Origin: DASWUD01 sp036401755
GTDB lineage: Bacteria; Pseudomonadota; Gammaproteobacteria; Thiohalomonadales; Thiohalomonadaceae
Direction of reading: 5' to 3'
Assembly (NCBI GenBank): GCA_036401755.1
Contig: DASWUD010000025.1
Location: 1-14,419 of the forward strand
Length of the DNA stretch: 14,419 bases
A program made the translations under genes and the position numbers. The notes under the pieces are model-generated. The model was not told where the DNA came from. It was given only the letters and a program-made list of their open reading frames with translations, and did no database searches. Shown here piece by piece: positions 6,859-12,879 of the stretch (positions are counted from its first letter, which is position 1; each line of letters starts with the position of its first letter).

Positions 6859-7494
6859 CTGTAGGTGGCCGCCCTTGATCCAGTATTGCAGCATCCCCTC
6901 GAAGTCGCCCAGCTTGAAGAAGTAGTGGACCGACTCGCGGGTGACGGGGGTGGCGCCGGAGATGGCCGAGACCGGATTCTTCAGATCGGTAGGGCTGTAG
7001 GTGGCGCCGCACTTCTCACAGGAGTCGCCGTATTGATCCTCGGCGCCGCACCTGGGGCAGGTGCCCTTGATGAAGCGGTCAGGCAGGAACATCTCCTTCA
7101 CCGGGTCGTAGGCCTGGGTGATGGTGCGTGAGGCGATGTGGCCGCCGTCGCGCAGGCGGCGGTAGATGAGCCCCGCCAGCTCGCGGTTCTCCTCGGAGTG
7201 GGTGGTATGATAGTTGTCGAAACCGATGCGAAAATCGGCGAAGTCGGCGCGATGTTCCCGGCCGATGCGCTCCACCAGCTGCTCCGGCTCGATCCCTTCG
7301 CTCTGGGCGCGCAGCATGATCGGGGTGCCGTGGGCGTCGTCGGCGCAGACGTAGAGACACTCGTGGCCGCGCATCTTCTGAAAGCGCACCCAGACGTCGG
7401 TCTGGATGTACTCCACCATATGGCCCAGGTGGATCGGGCCGTTGGCATAGGGGAGGGCGCTGGTAACGAGGATCTTGCGGCGGGCTTCGGACAT
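6856..7494 (-). pseudogene. metG: Methionyl-tRNA synthetase, N-terminal part ending at in-frame TAG
   Basis: This is the first 212 codons of metG, a class I aminoacyl-tRNA synthetase that charges tRNA-Met. It has the ATP-binding motif HLGH (residues 22-25) after SALPYANGP, and the zinc knuckle with Cys146, 149, 159 and 162. It ends in the connective peptide region. The reading stops at TAG (6858..6856), yet the conserved protein resumes at once in the same frame, so this is an interrupted metG rather than a separate gene. The ATG at 7494 is chosen because family members begin close to the R-K-I-L-V-T-S-A-L-P-Y motif; AGAAG lies about seven bases upstream. Frame-open codons extend back to 7590 but look non-coding. 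Alone this product lacks KMSKS and the anticodon-binding domain and should be inactive. Confidence 0.85.
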
Positions 7495-7622
7495 GCGGAT
7501 TCTTCTGTTTATCAGTTGCCTTGAAAAGGGGCCAATACAGTACCAACTATGGGCTATCCCCGCCAGCGGCGCCATGGAGATCCGCTCCACCGCCCCCGGC
7601 TCTGGTATCCTAAAGGGATTGT

Positions 7623-7651
7623 TTGTCAGGGGCTTTTGCTTCTGACATAAT
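7623..7651 (+). promoter_or_regulatory. Sigma-70 promoter for apbC
   Basis: TTGTCA at 7623-7628 and CATAAT at 7646-7651 each match the consensus at five of six bases and are separated by exactly 17 bases. Transcription would start near 7658 and give a leader of about 60 bases before apbC. Within that leader a small hairpin (GCCGGG 7681-7686, loop CTTTG, TCCGGC 7692-7697) precedes the ribosome binding site. The rest of the 7495-7718 gap, which must also hold the metG promoter on the other strand, shows no minus-strand promoter as clear as this one. Confidence 0.7.
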
Positions 7652-7718
7652 AACCGAATTATTTACTCAGCTATTGGCCCGCCGGGCTTTGTCCGGCTCA
7701 CAGATCAGGAGTTTCAGC

Positions 7719-8813
7719 ATGTCCAATGTCACTCAGCCCCAGGTCGAATCTGCCATCAAGGCCTATATCGACCCCTATCTGGAGAAGGATCTGGTCTCCG
7801 CTGGTTCCATCAAGAACATTGCTATCGATGGGGACAAGGTGAAGGTGGATGTGAGCCTCGGCTTCCCCGCCGGCGGTTACCTCACTGACCTCACCGCCAA
7901 GCTCAAGGAGAAGGTGGCCGCCGTGGCCGGCGTGGCCAGCGTCGAGATCGTCATCAATACCAATATCGTCGCCCACTCGGCCCAGAAGGGGGTCAAGCAC
8001 ATCAAGGGCGTGAAGAACATCATCGCCGTCGCCTCGGGCAAGGGCGGCGTCGGCAAGTCCACCACCTCGGTCAACCTGGCCCTGGCGCTGGCCGCCGAGG
8101 GGGCCACCGTCGGCATCCTCGACGCCGACATCTACGGCCCCAGCCAGCCGCGCATGCTCGGCGTTTCGGGCAAGCGCCCCGACTCGCCGGACGGCCACAG
8201 CCTGGAGCCGGTGATGAGCCACGGCCTGCAGTCCATGTCGATCGGCTACCTGATCGACGAAGATACCCCCATGATCTGGCGCGGCCCCATGGTCACCCAG
8301 GCGCTGGAGCAGCTGCTCAACGAAACCAACTGGCGCGAGGTGGATTATTTGGTCATCGACCTGCCGCCCGGCACCGGTGACACCCAGCTGACCCTGGCGC
8401 AGAAGGTGCCGGTCTCCGGCGCCGTGATCGTCACCACCCCGCAGGACATCGCCCTGCTCGATGCGCGCAAGGCCTACAAGATGTTCGAAAAGGTGGAGGT
8501 GCCGGTGCTGGGCGTGGTGGAGAACATGTCGATCCACATCTGCTCCAAGTGCGGTCACGAAGAGCACATCTTCGGCAGCGGCGGTGGCCAGAGCATGGCC
8601 GAACAGTACAACGTGCCGTTCCTCGGCGCGCTGCCGCTCGACATCCGCATTCGTGAAGAGGCCGACAACGGTAAGCCGACCGTGATCGCCGAGCCCGACA
8701 GCCGCATTTCGCAGATCTACCGCGAGATCGCCCGCCGCGTGGCGGCCAAGCTGTCGCTCAAGGCCAAGGATTACAGCGCGCGCTTCCCGAAGATCACCAT
8801 CCAGAGCACCTGA
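7719..8813 (+). CDS. apbC: Iron-sulfur cluster carrier ApbC (Mrp/Nbp35-family ATPase)
   Basis: ApbC/Mrp is a cytoplasmic P-loop ATPase that binds a 4Fe-4S cluster at a dimer interface and passes it to target proteins. The 364-residue protein has an N-terminal DUF59/FSCA-type domain (about 1-85). The ParA-like deviant Walker A S-G-K-G-G-V-G-K-S-T follows at 106-115, with D-A-D at 135-137 and V-I-D-L-P-P-G-T-G-D at 212-221. The cluster-binding C-x-x-C pair is Cys275/Cys278. I place the start at ATG 7719, with GGAG seven bases upstream and the usual family length. The frame is open from 7623, but those codons overlap the promoter. It is divergent from metG and close to the Fe-S-rich Rnf operon, a neighbourhood also known in Pseudomonas. 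An intrinsic terminator follows. Confidence 0.97.
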   Translation: MSNVTQPQVESAIKAYIDPYLEKDLVSAGSIKNIAIDGDKVKVDVSLGFPAGGYLTDLTAKLKEKVAAVAGVASVEIVINTNIVAHSAQKGVKHIKGVKNIIAVASGKGGVGKSTTSVNLALALAAEGATVGILDADIYGPSQPRMLGVSGKRPDSPDGHSLEPVMSHGLQSMSIGYLIDEDTPMIWRGPMVTQALEQLLNETNWREVDYLVIDLPPGTGDTQLTLAQKVPVSGAVIVTTPQDIALLDARKAYKMFEKVEVPVLGVVENMSIHICSKCGHEEHIFGSGGGQSMAEQYNVPFLGALPLDIRIREEADNGKPTVIAEPDSRISQIYREIARRVAAKLSLKAKDYSARFPKITIQST

Positions 8814-8848
8814 TACTGTCGGGAAGGGCACAACTCCCGATATAATGT

Positions 8849-8880
8849 CGGCGGGTCCGCAAGGGCCCGCCGATTTTTTT
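8849..8880 (+). terminator. Intrinsic terminator after apbC
   Basis: CGGCGGGTCC (8849-8858) pairs with GGGCCCGCCG (8863-8872) as a 10-base-pair stem with one G-U pair. The stem is closed by a GCAA tetraloop and followed by A and seven T (8874-8880). It lies 35 bases after the apbC stop and 52 bases before dcd. A second, weaker hairpin (TCGGGA 8819-8824 with TCCCGA 8835-8840) lies just upstream. The left flank lacks an A run, so the terminator acts on the plus strand only. Confidence 0.92.
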
Positions 8881-8932
8881 ATGGTACTTAAAAAATCCGC
8901 TGTACCCCTCTTTTTCACAAAAGGTTGAGTTG

Positions 8933-9499
8933 ATGAGCATCAAGTCCGACAAATGGATTCGGCGCATGGCCGAGCAGCAGGGGATGATCGAGCCGTTCGA
9001 GCCAGGCCAGGTGCGCGAGACCAAGGGAAGCCGCATCGTCTCCTACGGCACCTCCAGCTACGGTTACGATGTGCGCTGCGCGGACGAATTCAAGATCTTC
9101 ACCAACATCAACTCCTCCATCGTCGATCCCAAGAATTTCGACTCGGGCAGCTTCGTCGATGTGAAGTCCGACGTCTGCATCATCCCGCCCAACTCCTTCG
9201 CTCTGGCGCGCACCGTGGAGTATTTCCGCATCCCGCGCAGCGTGCTGACCATCTGCCTCGGCAAGTCGACCTATGCGCGCTGCGGCATCATCGTTAATGT
9301 CACACCGCTGGAGCCGGAGTGGGAGGGGCATGTCACCCTGGAATTCTCCAACACCACGCCGTTGCCGGCGAAGATCTACGCCAACGAGGGGGTGGCGCAG
9401 ATGCTGTTCCTGGAGTCGGACGAGGTGTGCGATACCTCTTACGCTGATCGTGGCGGCAAGTATCAGGGACAGACCGGCGTCACCCTGCCCAAGACCTGA
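8933..9499 (+). CDS. dcd: dCTP deaminase
   Basis: Dcd deaminates dCTP to dUTP, the main route to dUMP for thymidylate synthesis in many Gram-negative bacteria, and belongs to the dUTPase-like trimer fold. The 188-residue protein is full length and strongly conserved. It contains S-Y-G-T-S-S-Y-G-Y-D-V-R at 37-48, L-G-K-S-T-Y-A-R-C-G at 109-118 (nucleotide phosphate and active-site residues) and L-E-F-S-N at 136-140, whose Glu137 matches the catalytic glutamate. G-G-K-Y-Q-G-Q is at 174-180. ATG at 8933 is chosen because AAGG lies eight bases upstream; a TTG one codon earlier is less likely. The apbC terminator separates it from apbC, so it needs its own promoter or read-through; I see no convincing promoter in 8881-8932. 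Confidence 0.97.
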   Translation: MSIKSDKWIRRMAEQQGMIEPFEPGQVRETKGSRIVSYGTSSYGYDVRCADEFKIFTNINSSIVDPKNFDSGSFVDVKSDVCIIPPNSFALARTVEYFRIPRSVLTICLGKSTYARCGIIVNVTPLEPEWEGHVTLEFSNTTPLPAKIYANEGVAQMLFLESDEVCDTSYADRGGKYQGQTGVTLPKT

Positions 9500-9544
9500 T
9501 CGCCCGTGGCCCTCTCCCTTCCCCGTCTGCCGCTGCCGGCAGCA

Positions 9545-11416
9545 ATGAGCCGCCTGCAGAAGAGTCTGCTCTTCCTGCTCATTGCCACGCTGCTGTTCAG
9601 CGCCTGCCGTGCCCTGCTGTTGGCGCGCTACCCTGACCAGTTCGCCCACCTCGGCCTTGGTCAGCTCCTCGCCGCCTTCGCCAACGGCCTGCGCTTCGAC
9701 GGGGCGGTGCTCGCCCGCCTGCTGGCGTTGCCTGTGCTGCTGATGGTCCTGCCACTGCGCTGGCTCGACCGACGCGGCTGGTTCGATCCGCTGGCGTGGC
9801 TGGTCTGGTTCATCACCGTCGCACTGGTGCTGCTGCTCGTCTCCGACGTGCTCTACTTTGAACACGTGCGCCGCCACCTCTCTTATGAACTGCTGCTGAT
9901 GTCGAACGACAAGATGTTCATTGTCGATATGGCACTCAAGGCGTATCTGGGTGCGCTGCTGCTGTTTGTTTTGTCTGCTGTCGCCCTGGGCTGGTTGTGG
10001 TGGAAGATCCTTGCCATACCGCTCAAGCCTGCGCGACGGGCACCGCTCAAATTCATCGCGCTCTTCCTGGCCATCGCCATCGCTGGCCGTGGCGGCGTTA
10101 CCGGCAAGGTGATCGAGATCATCGATGCCTACGGCACAGGTGACTCCGCGTATGGCCATCTCAGCCTCAACGGCGCCTTCACCACCATGGTATTCGCGCT
10201 CAATGTCGATCAGGCCAATCACCACTTCGTTACCGAAGAGAAGGCGGTTGCCGAACTGGCCGAACAGCGGCCGATCAACGACGCGCGTTTCCCGATGGTG
10301 AGTAACTTTCACGATCGCAAACCGACCGGCTACAACATCGTCTTCGTCTTGCTGGAGAGCTGGAATTTCCAGTATGTGGACAGCTTCGGCCAGCGCGCTT
10401 ATGGTGCCACGCCGCAGTTCGATACCCTGGCCGCCGATGGGTTGCGCTTTACCAATTTCTACGCGGCGGGCCAGCGCAGCATCGAAGGGATCCAGGCGAC
10501 CCTCACCGGCATTCCGGCACTGAAGGGACTGCCGCGTATCGATGCCGGTATTGGTGTCTCCAACATTTCGCGCATCGGCGCCATCGCCGCGCGCCATGGT
10601 TACGATTCCATCTTCGTGCAGAGCTCAGACCGCGACTCCTTCAAGGTGGGCGGCATTGCCTCGGCCACCGGCTTCAAGTCGTTCTACGGCATGCAGGATT
10701 TTCCCCAACGCCTCGACTACGCCGATCCCAAGGCAGCGATATTCGGTTGGGACTATGAGACGCTCATGTTCCTCAAGGACAAGCTCGACGGCATGACCAA
10801 GCCGTTCATCGCCTACGCCTTCACCGGCACCACCCACGAGCCCTATGCCGATATGGGGCCACGTTTCAACATCCGCCCCCACGACGCCAACGGCGAGAAC
10901 GGTTATCTCAACACGCTGTACTATGCCGACTGGAGCCTCGGCCAGGTCATGGCCGAGGCGCGCCACTCTCCCTGGTTCGCCAAGACCATCTTCATCTTCA
11001 CCGCCGATCATGCCAACCACTTCCAGGAGGGCGAGTTCCCCGCGCCGTTCCATACGCCGCTGCTGATCTATGCGCCGGGGTTGATTGCCGCCGGGGAGAA
11101 TACGGTCATCGGTTCACAGCTCGACGTGCTACCCACCTTCATGGACCTGCTGGGCTTCAACGATGAGTATGCAGCACTCGGTGAGTCACTGCTGCATAAA
11201 CGCGGTGGTGGTTATGCCTTTACCACCATGGGCGGTGCCGCCATCGCGCTGATCACGCCCGACGGCTACCTCAAACACAGTCTGCAAAATCGTCTGGAGG
11301 CCAATGCGTTTCATCCGGGCGTGGAGAGCGCCGTGTTTGATCGCATGGAACAGCGCCTGCTGGCGATGGACCAGCTCAGTTACGAGCTGTTGCAGGCCAA
11401 CCGCTGGGCACGCTGA
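9545..11416 (+). CDS. LTA-synthase-like membrane sulfatase-family transferase
   Basis: A membrane enzyme of the alkaline phosphatase/sulfatase superfamily, closest in layout to LtaS and the OpgB phosphoglycerol transferases. Four or five N-terminal hydrophobic helices occupy about residues 1-180. The extracytoplasmic catalytic domain starts at about 260. Numbered from ATG 9545 (623 residues), the metal and active-site residues visible are Glu271 in V-L-L-E-S, the likely nucleophile Ser312 in G-Q-R-S-I-E-G, His431 in T-G-T-T-H-E-P, and Asp488-His489 in F-T-A-D-H. All are at expected relative positions. Neither this ATG nor GTG at 9506 (13 residues longer) has a good ribosome binding site. Family members transfer phosphoglycerol or phosphoethanolamine groups onto envelope glycans; which one applies here cannot be told. 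Three bases after its stop begins the GT39 gene. Confidence 0.88.
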   Translation: MSRLQKSLLFLLIATLLFSACRALLLARYPDQFAHLGLGQLLAAFANGLRFDGAVLARLLALPVLLMVLPLRWLDRRGWFDPLAWLVWFITVALVLLLVSDVLYFEHVRRHLSYELLLMSNDKMFIVDMALKAYLGALLLFVLSAVALGWLWWKILAIPLKPARRAPLKFIALFLAIAIAGRGGVTGKVIEIIDAYGTGDSAYGHLSLNGAFTTMVFALNVDQANHHFVTEEKAVAELAEQRPINDARFPMVSNFHDRKPTGYNIVFVLLESWNFQYVDSFGQRAYGATPQFDTLAADGLRFTNFYAAGQRSIEGIQATLTGIPALKGLPRIDAGIGVSNISRIGAIAARHGYDSIFVQSSDRDSFKVGGIASATGFKSFYGMQDFPQRLDYADPKAAIFGWDYETLMFLKDKLDGMTKPFIAYAFTGTTHEPYADMGPRFNIRPHDANGENGYLNTLYYADWSLGQVMAEARHSPWFAKTIFIFTADHANHFQEGEFPAPFHTPLLIYAPGLIAAGENTVIGSQLDVLPTFMDLLGFNDEYAALGESLLHKRGGGYAFTTMGGAAIALITPDGYLKHSLQNRLEANAFHPGVESAVFDRMEQRLLAMDQLSYELLQANRWAR

Positions 11417-11418
11417 CA

Positions 11419-12879
11419 TTGGCATCTCTTCGGGAGCGCATCGCCACACTGCAGCCGTCGCACCTTGCGATCGGTATCGTGCTGTTCACCGCGCTGTTAC
11501 ATCTGCTGGTGATGGGTCGTTTCGATCTGAGCGTCGACGAGGCCCACTATGCACTCTACGGTCTCAAACCTGACTGGAGCTATTTCGATCACCCGCCGAT
11601 GGTGGGGTGGTTGCAGACTCTGGTGGTGCCATTTTTCCAGAGCGAATTTGCCCTGCGTCTATGGGCCGTGGTGTTGGGAGTCGCCAGCAGCGCACTGCTG
11701 TTTCGCTTGACCCGTGCGCTGTTTCCCGTGAGCTCGCCATGGAGCGCGGCAGTTGCGGTGGCACTGCTCAACTCGGCGCTCATCTTTCAACTGGTCACCC
11801 TGGCACTGGTGCCGGAGCTACCGCTACTGCTGTTCGCCCTGTTCGCGGCGCTGATGCTCTATCGCGCCCTGCAGGAAGGGCGGCTGCTCCACTGGCTGGG
11901 TGTCGGTGCCGGTTTTGGTCTGGCTGGACTGTCGAAATATACGGCGGTGACGCTGGTCATCACCACGCTGGTGCTGCTGGTGTGGGAGCGGCGCTGGCGT
12001 GTGCTGCGTACGCCGGGCCCGTGGCTGGCGATGGTGCTCGCCACGTTGCTGATCATGCCGGTGCTCTACTGGAATCTGCACCACGACTGGCTGTCATTCC
12101 GCTATCAACTGGGGCATGGGGCACCGGATCGCCACTGGTCGCTGTTGCGCTTCGCACGCTCGCAGTTGATCCAGCTCTTCACCTACGGGCCGGTGATGAT
12201 CTTTGGGGTATGGACGCTGGTGCGCGGCTGGCGCGAACGCCATCATGCGGGGGTGAGATTTTCCCTGGCGATGGCATTGCCGCTGTTGCTGCTGATGGGC
12301 TGGGGTGCCGGGCTGGAAGATACGCTGCCCCACTGGACGCTGCTGGGCTGGACGGGGTTGCTGCCGCTTGTTTCAGTGCTGCTGGTCCAGCATGGGGCGT
12401 TACGCTGGGTGCGCGTGGCGAGCTGGCTTTCTGCCGGCTATGCGCTGGTGATGATCGCGCTGTTGCACTCGCTGCTGTTCAAGCCGTGGCTGCCGTTCGA
12501 TGACTATCGCCATCCGCTCGGTGACCTGCTGGGGTGGCGCGAAGCAGCACTGCATGCACAACAACTGGCCGCGTCACACGGTGGTGTGCCGATCGTGGTC
12601 GGCAACTGGTCACTGGGCAGCCGCATCGCCTGGTATGCCCGGCCGACGCGAATTGTGGTGGCCGATGACCGCTACGACCAGTTTGACCTCTGGTACGGTT
12701 CGCCGGCGGCAGGGGAGGGCGGCGTGTTGATAGTGCCGGACAATTATGAAGGTCGCTCGGAGGTGAGTGGCCTGGCGCGTTTCACGCGCTGTGAACTGCT
12801 CGATACACAAAGCAAGGTGGTGGGCGGCAACATCGTACACCGGTTCAGTTTTTATGAGTGCAGTGGTTATCGCGGATGA
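11419..12879 (+). CDS. GT39 (ArnT/PMT-like) membrane glycosyltransferase
   Basis: Glycosyltransferases of family 39/ArnT type move a sugar from a polyprenyl-phosphate donor to a lipid or protein on the outer face of the inner membrane. The 486-residue protein has many hydrophobic helices. The first periplasmic loop carries the family acidic motif S-V-D-E-A-H-Y (38-44), followed by F-D-H-P-P-M-V-G (56-63), a hallmark of the PMT_2 group. A soluble C-terminal region begins near residue 365. The start is taken as TTG at 11419 because no ATG or GTG in frame precedes the conserved first helix. It lies three bases after the previous stop, so translation is probably coupled. The stop overlaps the next gene's start (ATGA). 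It is not clearly arnT: no other arn genes are visible and the acceptor is unknown. Confidence 0.88.
   Translation: MASLRERIATLQPSHLAIGIVLFTALLHLLVMGRFDLSVDEAHYALYGLKPDWSYFDHPPMVGWLQTLVVPFFQSEFALRLWAVVLGVASSALLFRLTRALFPVSSPWSAAVAVALLNSALIFQLVTLALVPELPLLLFALFAALMLYRALQEGRLLHWLGVGAGFGLAGLSKYTAVTLVITTLVLLVWERRWRVLRTPGPWLAMVLATLLIMPVLYWNLHHDWLSFRYQLGHGAPDRHWSLLRFARSQLIQLFTYGPVMIFGVWTLVRGWRERHHAGVRFSLAMALPLLLLMGWGAGLEDTLPHWTLLGWTGLLPLVSVLLVQHGALRWVRVASWLSAGYALVMIALLHSLLFKPWLPFDDYRHPLGDLLGWREAALHAQQLAASHGGVPIVVGNWSLGSRIAWYARPTRIVVADDRYDQFDLWYGSPAAGEGGVLIVPDNYEGRSEVSGLARFTRCELLDTQSKVVGGNIVHRFSFYECSGYRG

Noticed and set aside
6840..6870. A frameshift as the cause of the metG break
   Set aside because: I checked codon by codon: 7494..6859, TAG at 6858..6856, and 6855 onward are all in one frame, so it is a stop codon and not an insertion or deletion.
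7495..7590. A longer MetG N-terminus starting at 7590
   Set aside because: The extra 32 codons do not resemble MetG, which normally begins near the ATG at 7494, and they lie in the divergent promoter region.
7698..8918. Long minus-strand open frame of 406 codons opposite apbC
   Set aside because: It mirrors apbC codon by codon, gives a low-complexity Gly/Asp/His/Val/Leu-rich protein with no family resemblance, and high G+C makes such antisense frames common.
8915..10597. Minus-strand open frame of 560 codons opposite dcd and the LTA-synthase-like gene
   Set aside because: The product is Arg/Gln/Gly-rich with no domain and spans two well-conserved plus-strand genes and their gap. It is a high-G+C shadow.
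11419..12879. Naming the glycosyltransferase arnT
   Set aside because: Only the general GT39/PMT_2 features are visible. No arnA, arnB, arnC or pmrA/B-like genes accompany it, so the lipid-A aminoarabinose role is unsupported.
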